A stretch of DNA of 64,000 bases from Empedobacter falsenii (GTDB lineage: Bacteria > Bacteroidota > Bacteroidia > Flavobacteriales > Weeksellaceae): contig NZ_JAAGKM010000012.1 in assembly GCF_019308355.1 (NCBI RefSeq), positions 1 through 64,000 on the forward strand, read 5' to 3'. Below are positions 38,139 to 47,019 of this stretch, one piece after another. Numbering within the stretch: the first letter of the stretch is position 1; each line of letters begins with the position of its first letter. The position numbers and the translations under genes were made by a program. The notes under the pieces were generated by a model, which was given only the letters and a program-made list of their open reading frames with translations, was not told the DNA's origin and searched no databases.

Positions 38139-40460
38139 TTATTTTTTGATAATCACTTTTTTCGTGAATTGTTCGTTACCTGCTTCAATCGAAACAATGT
38201 AAACACCATTTGATAAACTAGATAAATTAACTTGTTGAGATTTCGAAGAATTCAATTTGTTTGAGTAAACTGTTCTTCCTGCTAAATCTGTCACCGTAAT
38301 TTTACCTGTTGTAAATGAGTTTGTAAAATCTAAATTGATTATTCCATTTGAAGGATTTGGAGAAATCGTACCTAAATCTTTTCCTTTTATATCATTTGTA
38401 GTTAAAGAACTTTCTATAGAAAAATCAGTAGAGTTAACAGCTAAGAAAACGTTATCAATAGCTTTAATCATAATTCTCGCTTTATTAGTAATTCCTAATC
38501 CTGCAGGAACTGTGAATGTATAAGAACCGTTGTTCGGAACTGATTCAGCTAAAACATAATCAAATGTTTTTCCTCCATCAACCGATAATAAAATTTTTAC
38601 ATTTTGTGTGTCAATACCGTTTGCATCAGTTCCTGCAACATTCCAAGTAATTGTAGCAGTGTTATCTTGTTTCCAATTTTCTGCAATTGATTGCGAAGTC
38701 ACTTTGAATGGACCAAAATTTAGAAAGTTTAACTGAACATTTTGTCGAGCGGTTAATCCAACTTCAGAATTATTGTCACGAACTGTTACAGAGAAATTCA
38801 TTGTACGAGGAACTGAAGGAATGACTTCCCAATTGTTTTTATCGTAATTTGAAACGTTTGACAGATATAGATTTGTTTGAAATACTAATTCATTTGAAAT
38901 AATTTTTTCTAAACGAGGAAAATAGCGAATTCCAACTTTTTGTGGAGAGAATGATCTGAAATTTGGGCCTTGAGAATTAGAGGAAATAGGAGGAAGTGAT
39001 TTAATAGAAGTTTCAGAAACTTCAGGATTCATCTGCTCCCAAGAATATGTTAATTGATCATTATTTGAGTCAGTGGCTAATGTTTCTAAAGCAAATGCAG
39101 TTGAAATTGGAATGTTATATTTTGTTTTCAAGTTAGAAGCTATAATAGGTGCAGCATTAGTTGTTGTAACGAATTGTCCACAATTCACATAATTTAGCAC
39201 TTTTGCCATTTCTTCTAAACTTTTTGTATGGAAATATGCATCACTTTGATTTTGTACGTTTGGTGAACAGATACCAGTGTAAGCCATAATTGTAGAACCA
39301 CTTCCAGGTTCAACAGAACTGTTAAGTGTACGATTACAATTGTTGTTTTGTGTATGGTAGGCACCTAATTGATGACCAATTTCGTGGGCAGTATAATCAA
39401 TATCAAAAGCATCCCCAATAGGAACTATTGTACCAGTCACTCCTCCTGCTTTTGCTCTATCATTACAAACTGCTGGCGTATTGGCTAATCCATTTGAATT
39501 ATTATCATCATTCACTTGAAAAAATAAATGACCAATATCGTAGTTAGCAACTCCAATAACATTATTTGTAACAGTAATATTTTCCTCAAGATTGTAATTT
39601 GCTGCAGAATTAGAATTAATATTAGGGTCTTGGAAAGAATCAGAATCAATAAAAAATAATTGATCAGTATTTGGAATTAATTCTAAAAAAACACCAACAT
39701 CATTTTTTAAAACGCCATTAATTCGTGTGAGTGATAAATTGACTGCAGCTAATATTGACGCTTTCTTTTGAGCTTCTGTACCAGATGATAAATTAGCTTG
39801 TTTGATTACAAAATCTGAATACTCAGTCGTTGTTGTAATGGCTAATCTAAATTTTCTTAAACTTCCATTTTGAGTTGCTGTTCGAGAAGATTGTTTAATA
39901 GTTTCAAAATTCAAATTATCTATCCCAAGAGCACTTTCAGAAGGTTCTGTAGCACATTTGAAAGAATTTGTATTAACTAAATCTTTTTTATCATACACAA
40001 TATATGACGCTTTATTTTTGGTGTAAGCGTCTATTAACACTGTTTTATTGCCGTTTGAAACTAAACCATACAAACCAAATTGAGGAGATAAACTAAAATT
40101 GATTTTCTCTGTCAAATCATTTGTATTGTATCCAGAAAAAGATTTTATATCTGGGTATTTAGTTTGTAATTCAGGAGATAAATTTGAGGTTTCTACAATA
40201 CGATATGTATTAAACTTTCCGTTCTCAGTTGGAAATTTTAATAAAAAATTTTGTTGATTCGTATTGTTTAAATAGTTCACCAAATTATCATAAGCTAAGT
40301 CTAATTTAACCGATTTAGTTGGTATATGTGCTCTTGGATTTAATTGCTCTTTAGAAATATTTCCTTTCGCATTGGTAGTTTTCCAAAAGTTTTGTTGAGC
40401 AAATAAGTTTGTGCTAAATGCAAGACAAATAAGTAAATATTTAGATGTATATTTTTCCAT
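38139..40460 (-). CDS. Secreted zinc metalloprotease (reprolysin-like) with T9SS sorting domain
   Basis: 773 residues. A signal peptide (SKYLLICLAFSTNLFAQ) precedes a propeptide-like region (about 25-195). The metzincin catalytic domain has the zinc motif HEIGHQLGAYH (near 360) and a later Met in STIMAYTGIC, the Met-turn. Further beta domains follow (about 440-690), including an Ig-like segment (ITWNVAGTDANGIDTQNVKI). The type A T9SS C-terminal domain starts SPNPSNGIINLDF and ends FTKKVIIKK. Such proteins cross the outer membrane through the type IX system, whose core GldKLMN is encoded at 50817-55510. The gene sits between secG and groS with a lipoprotein gene just upstream (2-nt gap). Confidence 0.9.
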   Translation of the reverse strand: MEKYTSKYLLICLAFSTNLFAQQNFWKTTNAKGNISKEQLNPRAHIPTKSVKLDLAYDNLVNYLNNTNQQNFLLKFPTENGKFNTYRIVETSNLSPELQTKYPDIKSFSGYNTNDLTEKINFSLSPQFGLYGLVSNGNKTVLIDAYTKNKASYIVYDKKDLVNTNSFKCATEPSESALGIDNLNFETIKQSSRTATQNGSLRKFRLAITTTTEYSDFVIKQANLSSGTEAQKKASILAAVNLSLTRINGVLKNDVGVFLELIPNTDQLFFIDSDSFQDPNINSNSAANYNLEENITVTNNVIGVANYDIGHLFFQVNDDNNSNGLANTPAVCNDRAKAGGVTGTIVPIGDAFDIDYTAHEIGHQLGAYHTQNNNCNRTLNSSVEPGSGSTIMAYTGICSPNVQNQSDAYFHTKSLEEMAKVLNYVNCGQFVTTTNAAPIIASNLKTKYNIPISTAFALETLATDSNNDQLTYSWEQMNPEVSETSIKSLPPISSNSQGPNFRSFSPQKVGIRYFPRLEKIISNELVFQTNLYLSNVSNYDKNNWEVIPSVPRTMNFSVTVRDNNSEVGLTARQNVQLNFLNFGPFKVTSQSIAENWKQDNTATITWNVAGTDANGIDTQNVKILLSVDGGKTFDYVLAESVPNNGSYTFTVPAGLGITNKARIMIKAIDNVFLAVNSTDFSIESSLTTNDIKGKDLGTISPNPSNGIINLDFTNSFTTGKITVTDLAGRTVYSNKLNSSKSQQVNLSSLSNGVYIVSIEAGNEQFTKKVIIKK

Positions 40461-40462
40461 TT

Positions 40463-40888
40463 TTATTTAGTTTTTACTAAAATCTTCTCTACAGATTTAG
40501 GTACAATCATCATCAATAAATTTGAAGAATCTTGTGTTTGATTAATTCCTTTTATAGGTGTTAAATGTAAATTATAAATCTTTTCATTACCAGTAATAGA
40601 ATCAATATTATATGAATTAATATGTTTTTGAGGAATCAAAATTATTTGATTTTGTTCATAATCAATAACGAAACGAGGTAATGATTTATTGTAATCTTTT
40701 GGTAATGTGGCATACATGTTGTTTAATTCAGTTTCATTTTTGAAGAAATGTGTTCCTGATAATTCATATTGCGCAGAAAAAGTTGTGAGTAATTGATAAT
40801 TTTCTTTTGGAATTTTCTGATATACTTTTTGACCAACACAGCTTATAAAAGTAAGTAAGATGGTTATAAATGAAACGAATGTTTTCAT
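40463..40888 (-). CDS. Small lipoprotein of unknown function
   Basis: 141 residues with a lipoprotein signal peptide (MKTFVSFITILLTFISC, Cys17 the predicted acylation site). The mature part is soluble and begins GQKVYQKIPKENYQLLTTFS. I do not recognise a domain; segments such as RFVIDYEQNQIILIPQKHI suggest beta structure. Only 2 nt separate it from the secreted metalloprotease, so the pair is probably one transcription unit. It could be a propeptide-like inhibitor, a partner, or unrelated; no evidence decides. Confidence 0.6.
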   Translation of the reverse strand: MKTFVSFITILLTFISCVGQKVYQKIPKENYQLLTTFSAQYELSGTHFFKNETELNNMYATLPKDYNKSLPRFVIDYEQNQIILIPQKHINSYNIDSITGNEKIYNLHLTPIKGINQTQDSSNLLMMIVPKSVEKILVKTK

Positions 40889-40929
40889 AATTTAGGTTTT
40901 GATAAATTTAAAGATAATATTAATCAATC

Positions 40930-40960
40930 AACAAAAAAAGCCTCACAATTTGTGAGGCTT
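40930..40960 (-). terminator. Terminator of the sigma54-lptE-TPR-secG operon
   Basis: AAGCCTCACA (40938-40947) / TGTGAGGCTT (40951-40960) with a 3-nt loop, followed on the minus strand by a T-run. Confidence 0.88.
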
Positions 40961-40979
40961 GTATATTTTCTTATCAAAA

Positions 40980-41330
40980 TTACTTCGCTGGTTGAGCTGG
41001 TAATTGATTTTGACTTGCTCCGTTTGCAGCAGGTTGCGTTGGTAAATTATTAGCTGGTGCCGTAACATTTGGCTTAATTGGTTTTATCGCATTTGGATTT
41101 TCATGCGAAGCACTTGCTCCAATAATCAATACGATTACAGCGATAAATAATCCCCAAGTTGTGTTGTCTAAGAATTTATTCGTTCTTTGAACTCCAAACA
41201 TTTGGCTTCCTCCGCCACCTCCGAAAGTAGAAGATAATCCTCCTCCTTTAGGGTTTTGAGATAATACGATTAGTACTAATAATACACATAAAATCATGAT
41301 AATAATCATGAAAAACTGAAATAGTCCCAT
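40980..41330 (-). CDS. secG: Preprotein translocase subunit SecG
   Basis: 116 residues with two transmembrane helices (about 4-24 and 54-73). The conserved cytoplasmic loop reads LSQNPKGGGLSSTFGGGGGS, then FGVQRTNKFLDNTTW, both diagnostic of SecG. A flexible Pro/Ala/Asn/Gln-rich tail of about 35 residues ends the protein. SecG supports SecYEG-mediated export, the route taken by the lipoproteins and T9SS clients here. It is the last gene of a four-gene operon, 4 nt after the TPR gene. Confidence 0.94.
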   Translation of the reverse strand: MGLFQFFMIIIMILCVLLVLIVLSQNPKGGGLSSTFGGGGGSQMFGVQRTNKFLDNTTWGLFIAVIVLIIGASASHENPNAIKPIKPNVTAPANNLPTQPAANGASQNQLPAQPAK

Positions 41331-41334
41331 TTTA

Positions 41335-42546
41335 TTATTTAGAGTTTTTTAAATTTTCAATTTCTTTAATTCGATTTGCAAATAAACTATTTTTTTCTGG
41401 ATATTTCAAAATTAATATCTTATAAGCTTTAATTGCCTTATCATATTTTTTTTGCTCAATATAAATTTGAGCCAAAGTTTCGGTCATCAAATCCGAATAT
41501 TCTTCCGTATTCTGAACGAAATTTGATGGTGTGTTAACTGGTGTAATATCCGTTTTTTTCATCGGAACGATTTTCGGATTTTTTTCCAAAAAGTCATCAA
41601 TCAACTTATATTTTATTTCTCTTTCTGCAATTTCTTGCTCTTCCTCAATCTCTTGTTGAGTTTTTGATTGAGAAGGAACTTTCTTCAACCAATCCGAAAA
41701 AGAGAACGTCGAATCATCCGAATTATTTTCAATGATTTCTACTTTTTCTTCAATCGTTTCAGGTTCAGATTCTTCAATTACCTCCGCATTTTCAGACAAT
41801 CCTTCTATAATTTCTTCTTCCTGATTATCTTCAATTGTTTCAATTACCTGCTGAGGTTCAGATTCAATAATTTCAATTCCAGAAGTTTGTTGAACAGCAT
41901 TTTCGATATCATTCTCAGAAGTTAAATTTTCTTCTTTCGAATTATTTTCTACCACAACTTTATTCGTGATTTCAGCAACTTCGTTCAATTCTTCATCCGA
42001 AATAATATCAACAACATGATCTGTTCTCAATTCAGATTCTTCTGTATCATTTTCGATCATTTCGTCTACAATATCTTCATTGATTTCTTCTGAATTAGTT
42101 TCAGAAACAACTTCAATTTCTTGGTTTAATTCTTCTTCTTTTTCTTCAATGATTTCATCAATAACTTCAACTGTTTCGTTATTGTTTTCGATGATTTCAG
42201 AAGTAGAATTTTCTAAAATTGGTTCAGAAATAATTTCGTTTTCAACTAATTCTTCCATTATTTCTTCTTCCATTTCAGGAGAAATAGTTTCAGTTTTTGT
42301 TTGAATTTCTTTTTGAATTGGTTCTGAATTGATGTAATGATACAAATCGACACGATTGCTACTGTGAATTGAAGTTTTGTTCAAATAATCCTCAAAAGAA
42401 GGATGATTTTCCTTTTTTAAACCATAAAGTAATAAAGCGCGCAATGTGTAGAAATACGGATATTTTTCTACCTCTTTTTTAAGAAGTGGAATGTCCGATT
42501 TCTCAACTTCGTACGGATGTGCTACTAAATATTCAATTCTGGTCAT
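41335..42546 (-). CDS. TPR-containing protein with long acidic repeat region
   Basis: 403 residues. The N-terminus (about 1-75) is helical and ordered (MTRIEYLVAHPYEVEKSDI). A very acidic, low-complexity region rich in Glu, Ile, Val and Asn follows (about 80-290, for example EIIEEKEEELNQEIE). A structured C-terminus carries one TPR-like helix pair (TLAQIYIEQKKYDKAIKAYK ... LKYPEKNS). No signal peptide is present, so it is cytoplasmic. It is embedded between lptE and secG, suggesting envelope-related work, but no function is known to me. Confidence 0.7.
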   Translation of the reverse strand: MTRIEYLVAHPYEVEKSDIPLLKKEVEKYPYFYTLRALLLYGLKKENHPSFEDYLNKTSIHSSNRVDLYHYINSEPIQKEIQTKTETISPEMEEEIMEELVENEIISEPILENSTSEIIENNNETVEVIDEIIEEKEEELNQEIEVVSETNSEEINEDIVDEMIENDTEESELRTDHVVDIISDEELNEVAEITNKVVVENNSKEENLTSENDIENAVQQTSGIEIIESEPQQVIETIEDNQEEEIIEGLSENAEVIEESEPETIEEKVEIIENNSDDSTFSFSDWLKKVPSQSKTQQEIEEEQEIAEREIKYKLIDDFLEKNPKIVPMKKTDITPVNTPSNFVQNTEEYSDLMTETLAQIYIEQKKYDKAIKAYKILILKYPEKNSLFANRIKEIENLKNSK

Positions 42547-42569
42547 TGCTCAAATATAAGGTTATTTTT

Positions 42570-43079
42570 TTACCAATCCATCGCAATAGACGCAAAAACT
42601 TGGTCGCGAATATCATCAATAATTAAAGGAACAATTGACGATTCTACAGCGCTTAACATTGCATTTCCGTCATATAATTGGAAAGCAGAAAATGTTCTGT
42701 CATAACTTTTTGATTCGTCTTTATTGTTGATGTATCGAACTTTTACATAAATCGTCAAACGGTTTTTTGCCGCAATATCATTTGATTGAATTGCTTCTGG
42801 AACAACATCGTATCCCGTAATTTCACCTTCGATAATTAAGTCAGAATTTTCATTCGAATTTAACTTTAACTTCGTTCTACTTCTAAAAATATCTTGAATC
42901 GCAATCGTTAAATCTTGACTCAAAGTAGGATTTTGTTGAGGTGCGTAATTCGGAAAAGTTGCCACATAAATTGTGTTCCAATCTGGTTGAATTGCTGCTC
43001 CCGAAAGTGAATATTTTATACATCCTGTTAAACTAAAAATAGCAAAAATACTAAGGACGAATAGTTTTATTTTGTTCAT
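42570..43079 (-). CDS. lptE: LPS assembly lipoprotein LptE-like
   Basis: 169 residues with a lipoprotein signal peptide ending SLTGC (lipobox, Cys19). The mature protein begins IKYSLSGAAIQPDWNTIYVA and contains LSQDLTIAIQDIFRSRTKLK, the pattern of the LptE family that plugs the LptD barrel and helps insert LPS in the outer membrane. Size is normal. It lies 1 nt after the sigma-54 activator and 23 nt before the TPR gene. LptE of Bacteroidota is divergent, so the call rests on family pattern plus the conserved flavobacterial neighbourhood. Confidence 0.85.
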   Translation of the reverse strand: MNKIKLFVLSIFAIFSLTGCIKYSLSGAAIQPDWNTIYVATFPNYAPQQNPTLSQDLTIAIQDIFRSRTKLKLNSNENSDLIIEGEITGYDVVPEAIQSNDIAAKNRLTIYVKVRYINNKDESKSYDRTFSAFQLYDGNAMLSAVESSIVPLIIDDIRDQVFASIAMDW

Positions 43080-43080
43080 A

Positions 43081-44352
43081 TTACAAATGATATTGTTTGA
43101 TTTTTCGGTACAATGTTCGCTCAGAAATTCCCAATTCGTCAGCCGCCATTTTACGTTTTCCTTTGTGTTTTTCCAACGCCAATTTTATCATTTCCTTTTC
43201 ATTATCTTGCAACGAAAGAGATTCTGGTTCTTCGATTGGACTTACATCATATACATCGTTCGAATAATCGTATTGCGATTGTTGATAATTTGGTGTAATT
43301 GGAGCAGATTTCGTTGGAACCAAATTATATTGACTTGGCACAAAATCTTCTTCTGGTTCGTTTTGATCTTGATAAACGCGCTGAATCAATTCTTGTGTAT
43401 TGCCATTAAAATCTTCAACATCTTTGTGTTTGATTAAATCTAATGTTAAAGCACGTAAATCGTTCAAATCTTTTTTCATGTCCAATAAAACTTTGAACAA
43501 TAATTCACGTTCCATAAAATCAGAAGAACTTCCATCTTTCGATTTATTTGTTACCGTCAACATTGTTGAATTATTGGGTAATAATTCCATGATTTTTTCT
43601 AACGAAATCACACGGTCTTTTTCCACAACAGAAACTTGTTCAGCAAAATTTCTTAATTGACGCACATTTCCCGGCCAAGGATAATTCGCAATATAATTTT
43701 GGGCTTCTGGAGAAAGCTCAATATGCGGCATTCTGTATTTATTTGCAAAATCTGAAGCAAATTTTCGGAACAATAAATTAATATCTTCCTTACGCTCGCG
43801 CAAAGCAGGAATATCAATTTGAACTGTATTTAATCGATAATATAAATCTTCACGAAATTTACCTTTTTCAACAGCTTCTTTCAATTTTACATTCGTTGCA
43901 GCAACAACACGAACATTTGTTTTTTGAAGTTCCGAAGAACCAACTTTCATAAATTCACCCGACTCTAAAATACGCAATAAACGCACTTGTGTAGCTAAAG
44001 GCAATTCACCAACTTCATCTAAGAAAATAGTTCCACCATCTGCTACTTCAAAATAACCTTTACGTGTTTGTGTAGCGCCTGTAAAAGCACCTTTTTCGTG
44101 TCCAAATAATTCAGAATCGATTGTTCCTTCTGGAATCGCACCACAGTTCACTGCAATATAATTGTTGTGTTTGCGTGCAGATTGATTGTGAATAATTTTC
44201 GGAATAAATTCTTTACCTACACCACTTTCTCCGATAACAAGAACAGAAATGTCTGTAGGTGCAACCTGAATCGCCTTTTCTAAAGCACGATTCAAGGCTA
44301 TATTATTTCCAATGATTCCAAAACGTTGTTTGATAGTTTGTAAAGAATCCAT
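43081..44352 (-). CDS. Sigma-54-dependent transcriptional activator without sensor domain
   Basis: 423 residues from the ATG at 44352; an upstream ATG at 44397 would add 15 residues. The AAA+ domain starts almost immediately: Walker A GESGVGKE, the sigma-54 contact loop GAFTGAT, Walker B GGTIFLDEVGELP and the arginine-finger region FREDLYYRLN. An acidic linker (about 290-375) leads to a Fis-type helix-turn-helix (MAADELGISERTLYRKIK). There is no receiver, GAF or PAS domain, so activity must be constitutive or controlled in trans. It is the first gene of an operon with lptE, a TPR gene and secG. A sigma-54-like element lies before groS. Confidence 0.9.
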   Translation of the reverse strand: MDSLQTIKQRFGIIGNNIALNRALEKAIQVAPTDISVLVIGESGVGKEFIPKIIHNQSARKHNNYIAVNCGAIPEGTIDSELFGHEKGAFTGATQTRKGYFEVADGGTIFLDEVGELPLATQVRLLRILESGEFMKVGSSELQKTNVRVVAATNVKLKEAVEKGKFREDLYYRLNTVQIDIPALRERKEDINLLFRKFASDFANKYRMPHIELSPEAQNYIANYPWPGNVRQLRNFAEQVSVVEKDRVISLEKIMELLPNNSTMLTVTNKSKDGSSSDFMERELLFKVLLDMKKDLNDLRALTLDLIKHKDVEDFNGNTQELIQRVYQDQNEPEEDFVPSQYNLVPTKSAPITPNYQQSQYDYSNDVYDVSPIEEPESLSLQDNEKEMIKLALEKHKGKRKMAADELGISERTLYRKIKQYHL

Positions 44353-44415
44353 TTTTTTATTTTTTAGGTTTTTGAAAAATGATCTATCAAATTTCAATTA
44401 TTGTCTTATTAAAAC

Positions 44416-44534
44416 CGTCATTTCGAGTAAAATTCTTTAGAATTTTGTATCGAGAAAAAGGTTTTAAACTATTAAAATTCTATTCTCGATACAATTTTTA
44501 ATCATTTCATTTATAAAAATCACTCGAATTGACG
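44416..44534. repeat. Imperfect palindromic intergenic repeat (REP/MITE-like), about 120 bp
   Basis: The ends CGTCATTTCGAGT (44416-44428) and ACTCGAATTGACG (44522-44534) are inverted copies with one mismatch. Inside, TTGTATCGAGAA is mirrored by TTCTCGATACAA, so most of the element can fold into one long hairpin. It fills the space between the sigma-54 activator and miaB and contains no gene. From general familiarity, similar CATTTCGAGT...TATCGAGAA repeats are scattered through flavobacterial genomes; I cannot count copies here. Confidence 0.65.
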
Positions 44535-44571
44535 AATTTTATTTTTAGTATACAATTGACGGATTGATTGT

Positions 44572-46017
44572 TTATCCTTCTATCATTTCACCAATCAAAG
44601 TAGCCGTTGTACAGCTATTTGCTTTTACGTTTACAAAATCTCCTATTTTAGTTCCTTCTACTTTAGGGAAAACTAAAACCGCGTTTTGTGTATTACGTCC
44701 GTACCAGAAATTTTCGTCACGTTTAGAGTTTCCTTCAATCAAAACTTCATGAGTTTTTCCAACATAACTATTCATACGCTCTGCAGAGTGTTTTTGTTGC
44801 ATTTCGATGATTTCTTGTAAACGACGTTTTTTATCTTCTGGTAAAACATCATCAGGCATTTTTTTGTGCGCTGGCGTTCCTGGACGCTCAGAATAAGCGA
44901 ACATATAACCGAAATCATATTTCACATATTCCATTAACGATAATGTATCTTGATGTTCTTCTTCTGTTTCGCCACAGAAACCTGCAATCATATCGTGAGA
45001 TAAAGCACAATCTGGAACGATACGTCGAATTTTATCAATCAATTCGAAATATTCTTCACGAGTATGTTGACGATTCATACGTGCTAAGACAGTAGTAGAA
45101 CCCGATTGAACAGGTAAGTGAATGTATTTACAAATATTTTTGTGTTTCGCCATCATTTGCAATACGCCTTCTTCCATATCTTGTGGATTAGAAGTTGAAA
45201 AACGTAAACGAATGTTAGGAAACTGCGTAGCAACCATGTCTAATAATTGAGCAAAATCTACAGCAGTCGCTTTCTGAATATCAGTTGCATTTTTGAAATC
45301 TTTTTTTGGTCCTCCACCATACCATAAATATGAATCGACATTTTGACCTAAAAGTGTAATTTCTTTATAACCAGATTCTGCTAATTCTTTACACTCATTC
45401 AAAATTGAGTGCGGATCACGAGAACGCTCACGACCACGTGTAAAAGGTACAACACAGAACGTACACATGTTATCACAACCACGAGTAATCGTAACGAAAG
45501 CTGTAACGCCATTTCCTCCTAAACGAACAGGAGAAATTTCTGCGTAAGTTTCTTCTTTTGATAATTGTACATTTACCGCATCACGACCATCTTCTACATC
45601 GTTGATTAAGTTTGGTAAATCGCGGTAAGCATCAGGTCCAACAACGATATCAACTAAATGTTCTTCTTCAAGAAATTTATGTTTCAAACGTTCCGCCATA
45701 CAACCCAAAACACCAATTTTAAGACTTGGATTTTGTTTTTTGATCGCGTTTAATGTTCCTAAACGTTTACGAACTGTTTGTTCCGCTTTTTCACGAATAG
45801 AACAAGTGTTTAAAAGAATTAAATCTGCTTCGTCAACTTTTTGAGTGGTTTGATAACCTTCGTTATTTAGAATAGATGCAACAATTTCACTATCCGAGAA
45901 ATTCATTTGACATCCGTAACTTTCTAAGAATAATTTCTTTGTTGCATTACGAGTAGGAGCAGTCATCAAAGCCTCTCCTTGTCTTGCTTCATCTATATGT
46001 TTTTCTTCTGTATGCAT
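44572..46017 (-). CDS. miaB: tRNA-2-methylthio-N6-dimethylallyladenosine synthase MiaB
   Basis: 481 residues, slightly long because of a 25-residue N-terminal extension. The UPF0004 domain has [19 protein letters not shown] with its first cluster cysteine, then [15 protein letters not shown] and [10 protein letters not shown]. The radical-SAM triad is [20 protein letters not shown], and a C-terminal TRAM domain is present ([13 protein letters not shown]). It methylthiolates A37 of tRNAs using two [4Fe-4S] clusters. A -7 box (46041-46048) gives a leader of about 17 nt. Confidence 0.97.
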   Translation of the reverse strand: MHTEEKHIDEARQGEALMTAPTRNATKKLFLESYGCQMNFSDSEIVASILNNEGYQTTQKVDEADLILLNTCSIREKAEQTVRKRLGTLNAIKKQNPSLKIGVLGCMAERLKHKFLEEEHLVDIVVGPDAYRDLPNLINDVEDGRDAVNVQLSKEETYAEISPVRLGGNGVTAFVTITRGCDNMCTFCVVPFTRGRERSRDPHSILNECKELAESGYKEITLLGQNVDSYLWYGGGPKKDFKNATDIQKATAVDFAQLLDMVATQFPNIRLRFSTSNPQDMEEGVLQMMAKHKNICKYIHLPVQSGSTTVLARMNRQHTREEYFELIDKIRRIVPDCALSHDMIAGFCGETEEEHQDTLSLMEYVKYDFGYMFAYSERPGTPAHKKMPDDVLPEDKKRRLQEIIEMQQKHSAERMNSYVGKTHEVLIEGNSKRDENFWYGRNTQNAVLVFPKVEGTKIGDFVNVKANSCTTATLIGEMIEG

Positions 46018-46040
46018 TCTAAAATGGATATTTTATCGTG

Positions 46041-46048
46041 CAAAAATA
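46041..46048 (-). promoter_or_regulatory. -7 box of miaB
   Basis: TATTTTTG followed by CA on the minus strand; the predicted leader is about 17 nt. Confidence 0.55.
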
Positions 46049-46084
46049 ATAAATCTATGTGACATATTGGCAGTAAAATTTTCT

Positions 46085-46114
46085 TTTGCATTTTATTAAC
46101 ATTTTGTAGATTTG
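46085..46114 (+). promoter_or_regulatory. Promoter of the polytopic membrane protein gene
   Basis: TTTG (46085-46088), an 18-nt spacer and TAGATTTG (46107-46114); the leader to the ATG at 46140 would be about 19 nt. Confidence 0.6.
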
Positions 46115-46139
46115 AGGAAATCTAAAAAAATATAAAACT

Positions 46140-46934
46140 ATGGATGATAGAATTAGACAAAGAATAGAAGAAATTAAGCAACGGGGAGTTAATATAAACG
46201 TTGGAGATATTTTTTCAAAATCATGGGAAATTTTTTCGGGAATCGCATTATATGCAATTCTTGCAATTGTAATAACATTCGCAATTAGTTTCATGATTAA
46301 TTTCTTCTTAGGATTAATCATTTCAGCACCAACTATGGTTATTAATGATCCATCTGATTTAAATGAAGTGTTTGCAGAAGCATCATCTCCTTTAGCGTGG
46401 GTGAGTAATATTGTTAGTATTGTAGTTGCAGCAGCTTTAGCACCGATTACAGTAAGTATTTTGACAATGGCTAAAAAATTTAATAAACATCAAAATCCTG
46501 ATTTTTCAGATTTGTTTGTTCATTATAAAGATGGAAAATTTGGTGTGATTTTTACAACATATTTAGCTGTTCAATTTTTAGGATTCATAGGTATTTTATT
46601 ATGTATTGTACCTGGATTTATTTTCTATGTTACATCAATACTAGCAATTCCTTTTGTATTGTTTACAAGTTTTACTACAACGGAAGCTATAAAATCAAGT
46701 GTAAGTATTTTATTTAAAAACTTCGGATCAGCATTTGTTTTTTGTTTGGCTTGTTTTGGAGTTGCAATTTTAGGCGTACTTGCTTGTGGAGTTGGATTAT
46801 TAGTAGCAATGCCTCTAATTTATATTGCTACATATGTTTTATATGAAACAGTTATAGGAACAGAAGACAATGAACAATCAGAAATAGACCAAATAGGAAC
46901 AGATATTTACAAGGATAATCCTTACATGAAATAG
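46140..46934 (+). CDS. Polytopic membrane protein of unknown function
   Basis: 264 residues with about six transmembrane helices: two near 35-65, one near 85-105, and three between about 137 and 235. The N-terminus (about 1-30) is a soluble, charged helix (RQRIEEIKQRGVNINVGD), and the acidic C-terminal tail is cytoplasmic. The layout resembles the DUF4013 / glycerophosphodiester phosphodiesterase membrane-domain group, but I cannot place it with certainty. It lies upstream of topA with a terminator between, so it is transcribed alone. Confidence 0.65.
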   Translation: MDDRIRQRIEEIKQRGVNINVGDIFSKSWEIFSGIALYAILAIVITFAISFMINFFLGLIISAPTMVINDPSDLNEVFAEASSPLAWVSNIVSIVVAAALAPITVSILTMAKKFNKHQNPDFSDLFVHYKDGKFGVIFTTYLAVQFLGFIGILLCIVPGFIFYVTSILAIPFVLFTSFTTTEAIKSSVSILFKNFGSAFVFCLACFGVAILGVLACGVGLLVAMPLIYIATYVLYETVIGTEDNEQSEIDQIGTDIYKDNPYMK

Positions 46935-46937
46935 ACA

Positions 46938-46987
46938 AAATTATGAAGCAGTTGAAAATCATTTTTGGCTGCTTCATTTTTTTGTTA
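46938..46987 (+). terminator. Terminator after the membrane protein gene
   Basis: ATGAAGCAG (46943-46951) / CTGCTTCAT (46969-46977), then a run of T. The 17-nt loop contains the likely -33 element of topA. Confidence 0.75.
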
Positions 46988-46996
46988 TTAATTTTG
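46964..46996 (+). promoter_or_regulatory. Promoter of topA, -33 inside the upstream terminator loop
   Basis: TTTG (46964-46967), a 21-nt spacer and TAATTTTG followed by CA (46989-46996). The leader to the ATG at 47020 would be about 17 nt. Confidence 0.55.
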
Positions 46997-47019
46997 CAGA
47001 AATTTTTTAAGAAAACAAT

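Noticed and set aside
46063-46089. TTGGCAG...TTTGCA as a second sigma-54 promoter on the plus strand
   Set aside because: The GG-GC spacing is 16 nt instead of 10, so it cannot serve as a -24/-12 element.
46055-46321. 88-codon minus-strand frame upstream of and overlapping the membrane protein gene
   Set aside because: It overlaps the start of a gene with a consensus promoter and also covers that promoter; the composition is typical of an AT-rich shadow frame.
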